A DNA stretch of 61,235 nucleotides, taken from Lingula anatina (lineage: Eukaryota > Brachiopoda > Lingulata > Lingulida > Lingulidae). Numbering within the stretch: position 1 is the first letter of the stretch; every line of letters begins with the position of its first letter. The DNA is taken from contig NW_019776079.1 in NCBI RefSeq assembly GCF_001039355.2, positions 1,337,050 to 1,398,284 on the forward strand, written 5' to 3'. The position numbers were made by a program, and so were the translations under genes. The notes under the pieces were generated by a model. It made no database searches, was not told where the DNA came from, and worked only from the letters and a program-made list of their open reading frames with translations. Below, piece after piece: positions 1 through 11,568 of this stretch.

Positions 1-113
1 CGGTAGGCGTGACAGACATTTAAGCAGGTAAGTTGATATTAATTAAGTGAGACTCCCCATGGAGTTAGACCGATCCAGATGGATCGATCTAGGCATGGGA
101 ACCCAGTCAGAGA
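1..113. repeat. Fold-back MITE, copy 1 (left end cut by window)
   Basis: Right half of a short inverted-repeat element. It carries the TAGGCGTGACAGACATTTAA core, the GTGAGACTCCCC block and the terminal arm GGGAACCCAGTC, all shared with copies near 0.97, 11.26 and 36.0 kb. The left arm lies outside the window. No coding capacity is seen. Confidence 0.7.
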
Positions 114-969
114 GAAGTTTGGCGTTGTCAAACGGCATTTTATGGCGACAACAATATCCGGAGCTTATTTACGCACATGAGCATTCTGTACATGCTTAAT
201 TTTCCCTGAGAGAGAGCATACGAACAAAACATTGTGCTTCGATATGAGAACCAGACAACTCTGGTGGTTTTAGCCTCCATATTCTAAAACTATCAATTTT
301 TCTAACAAATAGGCCGAATATGGCGGTTTTCTTACTATATGTGATTATATGTATTATTACTGAAGATCCCAATAGTAACCAAGATGTATTTTGATTTAGC
401 CAATTTCACGACTTTTATTTTAAAAAATTCAATTGTTAAGAGGCTATAAATCGTCTCCTATAGATAAGTGTCATTGCCTCACTTTCGAGAAATGAGATCT
501 GTCGGTCCTATCGCGGAAGTGAAAGATTAACGTGCTATGTCAGTTAATTTCGCCGGAATATATTGGTTTTCTGATATGAATTACCTAAAATGAACCTTCC
601 TACGTTTTTGAATGTATTTTGTAATAACATTCACACTAGCCAAGAAGTAGTATTTTCGTTAATAAGAGTGGGGGAGGGGTGCGAAATTCCCTTTAGGGCC
701 ACATACAAGACTACAATTACAAAGGGGATCCCTTACAATAAAGGCAAAATGAATTTTATTCTAAGCAAAGTCCGATGGGTTTACCTTTTAATACATGTAT
801 TGTACATACAATCAACAGAATGTTTCCAATATAATTCCTCAAAACGACACCAAAGAGCCAATTAAATAAAATCAACCAGACGGTTAACACCAATGAGGCT
901 TTGTCAATTTGACCATTTGTTTATTTTGCGAAGTAGTTTGAATCCCGTGGTCCCTGAGAAGGGTAGTCT

Positions 970-1183
970 AAGACTGCATTCCCACAGATTTAGATCGGTC
1001 CATCTGGATCGACCTAACTCCTTGGGGCTTCACGCTAAATTGCTGTCAGCTGAGCGCGCACGGAAGTTAATTACCCCCTTTTAGTAGGCGGGACAGACAT
1101 TTAAACCGGTCTAAGCTGACAGTAATCTAGTGAGACTCCCCACGGGGATAGTTTGATCTAAAATCTGTGGGAATGCAGTCTAA
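970..1183. repeat. Fold-back MITE, copy 2 (complete)
   Basis: About 214 bp with long imperfect terminal inverted repeats. It begins AGACTGCATTCCCACAGAT and ends in the reverse complement, ATCTGTGGGAATGCAGTCT. The inner arms GATCGGTCC/GATCGACC and GCTGTCAGC/GCTGACAG also pair, so single-stranded DNA or RNA would fold into one hairpin. There is no transposase; it must have been moved by another element. Confidence 0.85.
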
Positions 1184-1787
1184 ATTGAGGTACATGTTGC
1201 TTCTTATATCAGGGGGTCGTTCTGTTTACGCGTACGATACGATTCAGCAAGAAGTTTTCTCTAGCCTTCAACTTAAATGTTCAGTTAAAAAATTCAACGG
1301 TTTTTACTTCGATGAGAACTTTTTAGCAGTTCATTCGATCTGTATGAAACCCGAAAAAAGGGATTAATGTTAAATCGTTTCTTTAATAATTTTTGCTGGC
1401 TCGTTACATCATTATTTTAAAGGTACATACGAACCGAGCATTGGTGGAGCGTGGATTCCCATTAACACATGTAAACCACTTCTACTAGTTTCTTATACGA
1501 GTCAAATAAATTCGCCATGCCAAGGGATAAACCGAATATATCACTCGATCAGCCATAAAAGAGCTTTAGACTGCTCCTTTCTTTAAATTTTTGGTCGGAA
1601 ATTTAACCTACTTTCAAGACCTACTTTTATGCCCCATAGAAGGCTAGCAGCAAAACCCATTCAAACGTCATTTTTGGGTAAAATTAAACAATGCCTTTTG
1701 GTAATTCTCTTAGTTATACTACTTGAAACTATATGCTGGCATTTGGTTGGTTTTTGTGACAAAAAATTGACTTTGTATGCATCTTAA

Positions 1788-1980
1788 AGGATGATGAGTG
1801 ATGAGATTGTTACATTGTTAAAATTGCAAAAACGATTAAAATAGTGGGGTTACATAATAAAAGCGGCCTTGTTTGGCCTAATCTCGAACAATCGATATTC
1901 TTTGTTGCCTTCTTTCTTGTTGTGAATGGGACTACTGGTATGGAAGTTTGTGGTACACTGCGATGGAGGAGACAAAGATA
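1788..1980. repeat. Dispersed repeat, partner of 17,470-17,700
   Basis: This stretch shares ordered blocks with 17.47-17.70 kb: AGGATGATGAGT, ATAAAAGCGGCCTTGTTTG, ATATTCTTTGTTGCCTTCTT, GAAAGTTTGTGGTACACTG and GATGGAGGAGACA, with indels between them. The copies are about 15.7 kb apart in the same orientation. No ORF is recognisable, and the family is unknown to me. Confidence 0.7.
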
Positions 1981-2965
1981 TATAGAGTATTATTTCACTT
2001 TACAGTGATTAAAAAAATTTAAATATGGGTACATTTTCATCGACCAAATTCTTTTATATTTAAAATATTAATTTATTTATTCTTTTTTCTTTTTTTTTTT
2101 TTTTAGTGTAATGGCTTCAGAGATGTGTAATATATGCTTATGAGTGGAACACCAAAGGACTACACACGAAATTGATTTGTAAATTGTTATTAAACCGTGC
2201 GAGTCCAAATTTGCTCTTTTATGCTGTCTTAAAGAAGCTTTGCCTTAAAATACATACGTTGAATTTGTTCAGCCCACTTAAAATCTGGTGTTAAACTTAT
2301 ATCCATCAGCGTTTGTGACCTTGTCGGTGCATTTGCCATGTATTGTTAGTGTTGGAATTGTGAGATTACAGTTTTATAGTTCATCTTGTTTTGTCCCACA
2401 CTGACAGTCAATGCTTAATGCAAGGTATGAAACGTGATAATTTAATTCATTTTTCCACAATTTTTAAATCATACATCTCAGCTTTTCGGGTTTCAAAGCA
2501 CAAAACTAATGTTAAATGTATTAATTCAGAGAAATGTAGAAACGTGTCCAAAAGAAGACTGTCTCTTTAACATATCCTGCAATGTCTTAGACTTTACAGT
2601 ACAAGTTCTAGACTTTTAAATGCTTGTACCTAATAACAGTTATTACAGTTATAACAGTTATTAAAGCAACTACCGACGCCGAGTCGTACCAAAGGAGTGC
2701 ATCGTTTAGATTATTATCAGAACAGAAATGAAGTCTAACGCCTGCCAGTTACAGTAAATTACAGTTTTTTTAAGAGATACGCATGCCAACGATGTGAGGA
2801 GAGCAATTATAAACGTTCAGACCCTTTCAGACAATACGGTAACCTATCATCAGCTCACAATACTAAACCATAAATATTGCGTGGAACATTCTTAGTTTGC
2901 CCCAGGAACGACTGCAGTTTGTGTTAAATGTATCTAAGAGTCGTGCTTTACCAACAATTATCTGT

Positions 2966-3614
2966 TATAGATTGCCTCAAGTGGACCTGCCACAAGAAGG
3001 TGCGTGCGAGAAATCACCTTCTCTGAATGGGAGCTTAAAAAGAAGACGCATTTAGCTAAAATACTAAAATAAGTTATGTTAATTCAGCAGCTGTGCAGAC
3101 GTTGATCTAGCCAAGCCAGATACGGTTAAGGTTTCAAACCACGTAAAGAACTTGTTAAAAAAGCATTAATCGTCCTTCGTAAGCGAAGGTTTTTCAGGTT
3201 GATTTTAGTTTAGACGATTATCAGAAATAAAACGCGTTCTATATTGTAAACGGCAATTTAAAAACAGGACAGAATAAAACACAGTTTAATAGGAAATCTA
3301 CATTGAAGGTACATATGTAGGAAGAGAACCCCGCCTCCTTAGCAGCGTGACGGGAACGAATATCCTATGGGCACTTTGCCCTGAGAATGTGTGTCCTAGG
3401 TCCCCCGTTCCTAGGAAAGCATGTCGTCGGACACTGGTTCCTAGGACTAAAAGTCCAGCGGATACTCAGTGATTTTGGTACTCTAAGTCCTTCAGACAGA
3501 GGTCGATGTCCTAGTCGGACATATTTACCCAACTAGACTAGTAATAGTTGTATCCCATCATTGTTTTTGTTTTGTAGATGAAATAGTCTTAGAAGTCTTT
3601 AAACGTTATTTAAT
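2966..3614. repeat. Local duplication, copy 1 (about 650 bp)
   Basis: It shares ordered blocks with 3,802-5,206: ATTGCCT..AGTGG..CC, GTGCGAGAAAT, AAAGAAGAC.CATTTAGC, GTTTCAAACCACGT, TTTTAGTTTAGACGATTATC, AGGAAATCTA, CCCGTTCC.AGGAAAGC, GGACTAAAAGTCC and GTCCTAGTCGGACATATTTACCCAA. Both copies run in the same direction. This copy lacks the two insertions found in the second, so it represents the older form. No gene is seen. Confidence 0.8.
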
Positions 3615-3801
3615 AAGAGTTTACCTCCAATATTTCGATATCTATCAGAACATCTTCAGCGAATTAGGCTATCCAGATGAATAGCCTCTATTTAGAAGAT
3701 AAACTTGCCCCCTCTCCCCCCCCCCCTCCCCTCCACACCTTTTGCCTTAGAAAAGGCAGGTAGAGTTCAAGGAGGATTACCAACATCTAAATTCTCTATT
3801 T

Positions 3802-5206
3802 CAGATTGCCTACAGTGGGCCCATCAAAACAAGTTCTGTGCGAGAAATAACATTCACTGAATAGAAGCTTTAAAAAAGAAGACACATTTAGCCATAATAA
3901 ATGTAATAGTTAAAGCTGCAATTATGTTTATCTTTTTATAGCTTTATGTCAATTCAGCATCTGACCAGATGTAGTTCTCACCAAACCGTACACGGTTTAT
4001 AATAATATAATAATAATGAATAACAATAATTTATTTATTTTAAGTCTAAATTCCTTATAGATATGTTAAGTAGACTTTCGATTATGTGCATTAGCCTACA
4101 TATATATAACAAATAAACAGCTGGTCATTACAACCTGTGTAAGCGATCTCGCCTCCCTGTTTCAAACCACGTGAAGGACTTAATTTAAAGGCATTTGCCA
4201 TCCTTTGAAGGAAGTTTTTTAAGTGAATCTTTTAGTTTAGACGATTATCAGAAGTTAACGACAAATATTAAATATGACAGAATAAAATTATAGGAAATCT
4301 ATACTGAGGCAATTATAAGGTACACAAGTAGCAAGGGGATACCACCTCTTTCTCAACGTGAAGGGAACGTATATCCTTAAACACTTTGTCTGGGCAATGT
4401 TTTCCTGCGTTCCCCGTTCCCAGGAAAGCCAGGGACGTGGCCTCCGGGGGGGCAGGGGGCAGCTGCCCCACTCCTGGGATTTGAGGTGCAAAAAAAATAA
4501 TCGCAAAGGTAAAAAAAAAATGCAAAGTTGCTTTCAATTCTGTGAGAAAATGCACTCATGGCCACTAGACAATCATTCAACAATCTGTTTACAAAGGTGT
4601 ACTGTTTTTAGCCAACTCAGTTCATGCCAAAAAGCTCACCCTCCCTTAGGGAGCTCTCCCCCAGGCTGTTATCAGGTTATTGTTTACCCTGACTCTTTGC
4701 CCACGCACAAGCATGGCAGAGGAACACCTTAGCGGATTGGCTCTCTTGCTTGTCCACAGAGGAAGAAACGTTATTCCTGATCCTGAGACAATCTACGAAA
4801 TGAAGTCCAATTGGCGTGTTGTGTTGAAAACAATGACTGTACTAATGGCAAAATGAACCCACAATTTCTGACTTCTGATTGAGCAATAAATAACAGTTAA
4901 AATGCACCATACATACAGTTTTAAAAAATTTTCCACACCGTGGGAGGGGGACACCCCCTCCCACACCCTCCCACCTCGGAGGCTTCGCCCCCTCGTGTCC
5001 GCTTACTACCCCTCATGGCATTTTGCTCAGGCTACGGCCCTGAATGCATGTCCTCGGACACAATTTCCTGGGACTAAAAGTCCTGCGAAGGGCCTGCAGA
5101 CAATTGGATGTCCTAGTCGGACATATTTACCCAAGTACATGTAGTTGTACCCCGTTTTTGTTTTGTTTGGTAGATGAAATACTTTTCGAAGTCTTTAAAT
5201 GTGATT
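3802..5206. repeat. Local duplication, copy 2, with two insertions
   Basis: Same segment as 2,966-3,614 but lengthened by an AT-rich insertion at about 3,990-4,160 and a hAT-like element at 4,430-5,042. The end block GTCCTAGTCGGACATATTTA and the following TTTTGTTTTG..TAGATGAAATA match the end of copy 1. The ORFs here (for example 4,358-4,732) arise inside the inserted GC-rich element and are not gene-like. Confidence 0.75.
4430..5042. mobile_element. Non-autonomous hAT-like DNA transposon inside the duplication
   Basis: The left end is CAGGGACGTGGCCT; the right end, read inward, is CAGGGCCGTAGCCT, giving a terminal inverted repeat of about 14 bp with two mismatches. The interior is GC-rich with GGCAGCTGCCCC near the left end and runs of CCCCCTCCCACACC near the right, a composition often seen in CAGGG-ended hAT MITEs. 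Comparison with copy 1 at 3,420 gives the empty site, CTAGGAAAGCATGTCGTCGG. I could not define a clean target duplication, so the superfamily call is tentative. Confidence 0.6.
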
Positions 5207-6060
5207 TAACATGATATTACGCTCATTATACACAGTATAGATACTGTACATGTGCATGGTACTTGTACCAAACCCTGATAATTTTAGTCAGCATACGCAT
5301 GTTAAACATAATTTAAAGATTTAACGAGACTTACCTGTAAGTTGAAGTTTGATTGGCATTAAACTCTCATCTGGATCATTAGAGAGATATACGCGCGCCT
5401 GCGTGGTGCTCAATCTTTAAAGGATGAGTGCAGATAACCATTGGCAAAGCGCCCATCGTCAAATAATTTTATATTATAAAGTTTATGTATATATTTATAT
5501 ATTCCGTGAAAAAAACATTATTTGGTTTGGGGCATCGTAACTTTGTATTTTTAATGAGTTATATGTGTGTGTGTGGGTGGGGGTGGGGGGGCAGATTTAC
5601 TTGTTGTATGCAGTCTAATAAATCAGAGCAGCTTGTTTCAGCATATATATTACATAAATGATTTTTTCTAATGAAACTGGTCTTGTGGTGTAAACTTTTC
5701 TCACAGACCAGCATTTGTTGGTCTAAATAATTGTATTGTTAACCAATACACATTTTGTACAAGGCTCTAAGGAATAGTAAAAAATGCTAAAAGCAAAAGG
5801 ATGTTATAGTAACAACGAAAATAAATCATGTGTAAAAGCACTCTAAACAGCTATTTGGAATATTTCCATTAACCATAAAATAAACAAGGTATAAATTGTA
5901 CCAAAATAATGATAGGATAAAAGTAACAACTGAACGAAAATATAGTACACATAATAACAGTTATGGCCAATAATCTAAAAATCACATAAAAAGTACTTCA
6001 TAGATGATTAAGTATGTGATAAAGACCTTGTATAGAATGCAATGCAAGAGTTATTTATTA
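5207..6060. other. Intergenic, nothing recognised
   Basis: AT-rich sequence with a short GT/GGGT run near 5,563-5,592. I see no ORF or repeat that I can name. Confidence 0.5.
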
Positions 6061-6065
6061 AATAA

Positions 6066-6475
6066 TTAATCAGATGTGCTGTCCGAAACACTTTCTGTCT
6101 CGCTAATACTGTCACCACTTGATGTACGTAAATGTGATGCATCCAAACAGCCTTCTCCACAACATAATTTTCGATTGTATCCCTGCCTCATGGCAAACCC
6201 CATATACCACAGGACTGAAGTGATATGTTCACAAATTCCAACTGTCTTGGGACCTGCTTTACACAGGCAGTACCAGACACTGATGGGTCTAGTTTTGCTA
6301 TGGGAGGTCTGAATCCATAATGTGTACTGGTGGCTAGATGTGTGCCTTAATTAACTATTTTGGCTCTGATTGAATCAGGTGTATCCTTGCGTACACTGAC
6401 TTCAAACTGGCATTCTAGCAGATGCTCATCAGTATATTGGCTAGCTTGCTTTATCTGGTAAAATTCTGGTAATTA
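6066..6475 (-). pseudogene. SWIM zinc-finger domain of a transposon-derived protein, C-terminal relic
   Basis: The minus strand reads YTLWIQTS then VWYCLCKAGPKTVGICEH and ITSVLWYMGFA, then an acidic and Ser-rich tail ending at a stop (6,066). C-x-C followed by C-x-H is the SWIM zinc-ligand pattern, and WYC.CK.G..TVG.C.H...SVLWY is typical of SWIM proteins carried by animal DNA transposons. Upstream, YQIKQASQYTDEHLLECQF fits the region before the SWIM domain. The two parts are separated by a stop and a frame change near 6,350, so it is a dead fragment. No transposase domain was found beside it. Confidence 0.6.
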
Positions 6476-6479
6476 TTAT

Positions 6480-7555
6480 AGGCTGTTGGTCTCTTGTTTG
6501 GACTATTTACCAAATCAATAGGTTTTCACTGATCTCCTTGACAAATAAAGCCATTCATAGAATTTTGGTGATAAATAAAAGAAAAAAAAACTCTACAAGT
6601 GTAATGCTGGGGTGGAAGTGATGGAGCCTTTTCATGCAAAATAAACGTAAAAGGGGATATTTACACAACAAGTTTGGTTGTACAAAATGTACTTTCATGC
6701 CCATTAGAGGGGGTTGGGTCGAGCCACCCTTATGTGTAAAGGTCTATTACAGCATGGGTCTCTATATAAAGTAGAAGCCACCACAATGTACATCTGCTAT
6801 TATGATAATTAATATAACTTTGAATATCTGAAGCACATTTTACATTTAATCTTTCTTAATCCTAAGAAATAAGAATTGAAATAAGATATTGTTATAGTGA
6901 GAAATAACGACAGCAGTTTGGAGCTTTCGAACGTTTATTCACCGACTCTCTCTTCATACAACTTCACAAATATTTATACTCAATTTCTCCGTACTGATCA
7001 CGCATTTACTTGTTTTCTTTTCCATTGTCTTTGCGTGATTACAAAATATTTTCCATTCGCATGTTGCAAGTCACCATGCAACATTTCCTTATTAGGTAAT
7101 CCCTAAGATACTTGTTTTCAATTAAAGATATCTAAAATATTATTTGGATTACTCATGCTTGGCCCTTATCCAAAACTCAGTTATCATGTGATAAATAGAT
7201 GATCAAAATTAAAATATGTTATGAAATTAACCAATAACATTAACTGTTACTGACTTTGACCTTTCCATCTTTATCTGACACTAAAAACATGTTCTACACT
7301 TGTTGACTCTTGGAGAAACTTAACTTACGCTCAATAACTCTTTGTCCCTTTTACTCTTTTGATTCCGCTTTAATTGTTATCTGTAATTAGTGAAAGTGTA
7401 AGTAATTTGCTTTACAACAATATACTTACTGTATTTGGACTCTATTTCCTATCCATATTTTCCCTTCTTTTTTTGATAGCATGCTTTACATAAAAATGAC
7501 TTTTCTTTTTTTGGTTGCAATTGAAAATATTTTACTGACTCTAACCCCTATTTTT
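6480..7555. other. Intergenic, nothing recognised
   Basis: AT-rich sequence, possibly decayed upstream parts of the SWIM-type relic near 6,480-6,600. No splice-flanked coding block or RNA gene is recognised. Confidence 0.4.
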
Positions 7556-7574
7556 CTTTTAAAGACCTACATTT

Positions 7575-8340
7575 TTTTTTTTTTTTTTTGGGGGGGGGTG
7601 TTCTTTTTGTACAAAACCCAACAGGCATAGTTGCGTTGGATCAACGTTAAAAATATTCATATAATATTCATGTAACACATTCAACACACAGAGTCTGCTA
7701 TTCTCTGGGAAACCTGGTAAGTTTATGATTGGCTGATCTTTTGTTGGCCTAGACTGTTTAACTAATGCGTCAATTAAAAAAGTCACTCCTGTGTCAGTTT
7801 TTAACACTGTTTTAAGGTTCATGAGATAAATTGACTGACATCTTTGTCCTGATATCAGTGCCACCAGCATAACTAGTTTGCGTGTCAGATCTTTGTCCGA
7901 AAGTTTTGAATCTGGTGATAATTTCTCTAGGTATGCTAATACAATATTTGTATCCCATGTGTTTGGTACCTGGAAAAGAAGGTCTGCTGTGAAATACACC
8001 TTTAATGAAACGTTTGATGAGCTGGTTAGATCCAAGTGCTGAGCAATCTTTCAGTTGCACAAAAGCCGATAAGGCAGATCTTGCAGTGCAGATGGCACTG
8101 TAATTAAGACCAGCTTCAAACAGTTCAGTGAGAAAACCGAATTTTGATAGTAATTGCACAGTTTCTCTAACATTCTCCTCACAAGCTTCCTTAGGTTCAC
8201 CTTGTAAATATAGATCATCCAAGTAAATGCTGGAAATGTATGCTTTTGACCTTAATTGTGCCAAAACTGGTTTAAGAAGCTTAGTCCAGATCCTGGATGC
8301 AGAGGCTAGCCCATTTGGAAGTGCAACATATAAAAAAAGA
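7575..8340 (-). pseudogene. DIRS-like tyrosine-recombinase retrotransposon relic (RT end joined to YR)
   Basis: Read on the minus strand from 8,340, the first part is LPNGLASASRIWTKLLKPV followed by YLDDLYLQG and LLSKFGFL, matching reverse transcriptase block B and the catalytic Y-x-DD block of DIRS-type elements. About 40 residues later the sequence is already tyrosine-recombinase: SALSAF, RFIKGVFHSRPSFP, then after a frame change near 7,972 PNTWDTNIVLAYLEKLSP, LTRKLVMLVALISGQRCQSI (the box with the first catalytic Arg). RNase H, which normally lies between, is missing. The HxxR and Tyr end of the recombinase is lost before the T/G run at 7,571-7,598. The element is dead by deletion, frameshift and truncation. 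No intact copy is in the window. Confidence 0.75.
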
Positions 8341-8426
8341 CTGCCTTTCCATCGAAATTAAAAAAAAAAGCACCATCTTATGTTAAATTTCTATCTTTTA
8401 GTTGATTTTACAACTATTTCATATGG

Positions 8427-8533
8427 GAGGACGCTTGTGGACGGTATTTATTACGTGTGGGCTGTTGTGTGGACGGTAATTAGTGCTTGTGGACGGTAGT
8501 GGTCGGTTGTGCTCGGTTGTAGACGGTAATTAG
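8427..8533. repeat. Short tandem motif TTGTGGACGGTA and variants
   Basis: About five spaced copies of (T)TGTGGACGGTA or TGTAGACGGTA, some followed by ATTAG, plus GGTCGGTTGTG variants, in about 105 bp. It lies just upstream (in element orientation) of the DIRS-like relic. It may be a minisatellite or remains of element-specific repeats. Confidence 0.6.
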
Positions 8534-9115
8534 GTACACCCATTGACAAGATAGATTTATACCTCAGATAAATCAAATCTACGTTTATGCAAGTGTTTTT
8601 TTTTTCATTATGAAGATGTTAAAACAATGTGTTTAGGCGCATATTCTCAAAACTTCTTGATGTGTAGGTAACATCTTTCAAAGGGTTAACTCCGCCCCAA
8701 CCACAAACTCTAAGAACCTCTAGGAATGTCACTCGATTCGTCGTAGGTCTCCACGTGGTATTTTGTGTCCTCCATGCCTCCTTTATTTCAAAACGTACCA
8801 AATGACAGTGAAAATTGCAGTTGTGCCTCATGTTAACCACACAATTTTTTTTTAATTTCATCGGTAGAATTAGTAGTGGTAGTAAAGATTTACATGCGAA
8901 ATAGTCATGATGGGGAAAATTCTGTGCAATGGCTTTCTTTTAAATTTTGTCTGTAAAAATTCAGTGAGTGGTCTTTAATAGAATTATGTGTCATAATTCT
9001 AGTACAGCAAAGTAGTAACAATTGGAAATAAAAAACAGGATAAAGGTTTACTGATGTACTTCCATTTCTAATTTTGGCATGTTTTCACAATAATTCCATA
9101 AAATATAACATGTCG

Positions 9116-9328
9116 CAGTGGCGGATTTAAAGGGGGGGTCAGGGGCTCCTAAATCATAGTTCTAAAACGTACCAAAGGGCACTATTTACTCTTTGAAACA
9201 CCTAAATTTTTTCGGGGCCCTTGAACAGGCCCCGAACCCCACACCAAGGGGGCGATGGTCGGCTTCGCATCCGAGGTCTGTCGTTCAGGACCCCCTAACC
9301 TTCAAATAATCCTGGATCTGCCCATGAC
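9116..9328. repeat. Short inverted-repeat element (CAGTGGCGGAT type)
   Basis: The left end CAGTGGCGGATTTAAAGGGGG and the right end CCCCCTAACC...GGATCTGCCCATG are imperfect inverted repeats, about 213 bp apart. CAGTGGCGGATC-type ends are common in animal hAT-like MITEs. The ORF starting at 9,255 inside it is a by-product. Confidence 0.5.
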
Positions 9329-10592
9329 ATATATCTATGTGACGAAGTTGTTGTCTTTATTTTCTGCCGTTACGCGAGGTAGTAAATACAACTCTTTTAT
9401 ATACTTTAATATTATTTATAAATCACTTTCGAGATATTTCCCACTCCGCTTTCTTTCATTTCTGTCTTTACCTCATGCAACCTTTTAGTGGCCTTCTTCC
9501 GTTTACATTGCACGTATGCACAAGTACCATAAGAGCATGTCAATCAACTCAGTTACTCTACAAAACACTCCTCGCTCCTTATTCACTCATGGGTGTCCAT
9601 TACTAACATTGCATCTACACGTATAAAACAGACCATATGCCATCTGAAAACAATGATTTTCGCCATCTGTTTATTTTCTAGTTGCCAATAAATGGATACG
9701 GTATAGGGGACAGATTTTTCACAGGAATTGCGGGTTTGATCGCAATACAACAATACAAACAGCAATAAAATGCATTTAGTTGCAAGACGTTTGTCAGCAA
9801 TAAAAACAACTGAAATTCTTCCAGCATACATGAACTTTTTTATTCCTTTTTTACTTACTTACCCCAGACACTTGAAACGGGTGCAATGCAAGCGTGTAGG
9901 TTTAATGTATTAAACTACAGTTATACATCTATAGTTTAAGAACGTCTGAATACATTAAATGTCTAAGGGAATACAGTTATTTTTCTAAAAAGCTATCAGA
10001 TTATGAACATTTGCTTTTTCTCGTGAGAATGGTTTGAGCCACGACCCCTCACCTAAAATGAACCCTACCTGTTGATATTTACATAACAATAAGTCCTTCA
10101 TCGCAACATGAGTTGTCGTCCAGATTGGTCACTTGTCAGTTCAACTGTTGGGCACCGTTTCATGAAGACACAGAATATGCAAGGTACAATTGCGAGTTCA
10201 AGCTTTTATTAGGCATAGAAGAAAATATATCTTGCAAGTATCATTATATGTACAATTATCTTTGTAATAAAACGCTAGAAACGCGTAAGTTATGTCAAAT
10301 GTTTATAACTCGTCTTTTTAATGTTGTATATCAGAATACATGCAGAAAAATCGGTGCACACAGCTGAACTTTGAGTAGCATCTAAATTTATTTGATATCC
10401 TTAAGCACTGTGAACTCTCCATCTTTTTGAAAATGTTTGACCCTGGACAATTGAATGATCGCAATGAATATGACGAATAAAGCTTATGGTGCTCTTTAAC
10501 ACTGGGTTTTGATACAAAGATATGGGTTCCCCATTTACTTGTAAAGACCTATTTAGTTTGCAGTTATTAATACTTCTTAATGTTTCTTTTAG

Positions 10593-10656
10593 ATGAATGG
10601 CGTGAAGTGTAGGCTGTTTTCTGCTGTAGATGGACAAGCCGTCGGATTTTGTTCAG
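10593..10656 (+). other. Orphan exon-like segment
   Basis: A 64-base open segment sits between a strong acceptor (pyrimidine tract then TTTTAG) and a strong donor (CAG|GTAAGA). It opens with ATG and reads MNGVKCRLF then SAVDGQAVGFCS. I found no partner exon in matching phase nearby. It may belong to an unrecognised transcript, or be chance. Confidence 0.2.
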
Positions 10657-11082
10657 GTAAGAACTTATTAAATATTTCAACACACAAACGCGAGAGCATA
10701 CCTTCGCGCGCACACACGGTTTCTCAATGCACTAAGTTTAATGCTAGTAGTAAAAGAGGAGTTTTAAGAGCCCCGATCCTTTGCGGTACAGTATACTTTT
10801 AATGCAATTTTTAGTGACCCTTGAAGCGTAAATGTGGGACATGATGCTAAATGTAAGCGAATTTTAATAACGAATGCACTAGATGCCCTTGGATACCCTT
10901 TGAGGTGAACTTTCAAATATGTGACAAGCAGAGGGAGGGGGTGTTATCTGTTAAGCGGATTTGTCAACAAATTAACACCTGAAGAACGTGCAGGCGGATT
11001 TGCAAATATAAAGAAGAAAGACATGTTTGGTGTATGCGCGTCTGTCACTGTGAGTACGTATCGAATGTTTGTCATACGAATA

Positions 11083-11083
<1 letters not shown>

Positions 11084-11127
<44 letters not shown>
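11084..11127. repeat. Poly-A tract (44 A)
   Basis: Uninterrupted A run, possibly the tail of an old retrotransposed sequence; no element is recognisable to its left. The ORFs that cross it on both strands are artefacts. Confidence 0.9.
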
Positions 11128-11130
<3 letters not shown>

Positions 11131-11257
11131 AGAATACATTTGGTGTTGTATGAGTTGTATTTTATACCTACTGAACGCATCACTTTTTCTTTGAATTGGG
11201 TAAATAAAAGATGCACATGTGTTATTACTGACCCATTAAAGAGGTGGCATTGAGTTT

Positions 11258-11452
11258 TAGACCCCATTCCCAGAGATTAGATCGATCTACTTTAGATAAA
11301 TAAATAGCTGTCAGCCGAGCGGGCACGAAAGTTAATTACCCCCTTACAGCTTGTAGTAGGCGGGACGAACATTTAAGCCGGATAATCCGACAGTGAGACT
11401 CCCCGCAGGGATAGATCGATCTAAAAGCTCTGGGAATACGCCCTTAGTTAAA
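11258..11452. repeat. Fold-back MITE, copy 3
   Basis: Same family as 970-1,183: terminal arms ATTCCCAGAGATTAGATCGATC and GATCGATCTAAAAGCTCTGGGAAT, the inner GTTAATTACCCCC block, TAGGCGGGAC.AACATTTAA and GTGAGACTCCCC. It lies about 0.5 kb upstream of the small putative gene at 11,940. Confidence 0.8.
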
Positions 11453-11568
11453 CGCGTCTCACAAAGGGAAGGGTAAACAAGCACAGGTCCGTTCACAGTC
11501 CGGTAGCATTTGGCTATATATTCATCTGTAAAAACCTACTCTGTACTAATATTATATTCAATAACGGA

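Noticed and set aside
4288-5144. Several ORFs in the GC-rich block
   Set aside because: They overlap on opposite strands inside a short inverted-repeat element and are rich in Pro/Arg from low-complexity sequence.
10921-11267. ORFs on both strands across the 44-base poly-A
   Set aside because: They consist largely of poly-Lys or poly-Phe from the homopolymer; the flanking residues show no similarity to anything.
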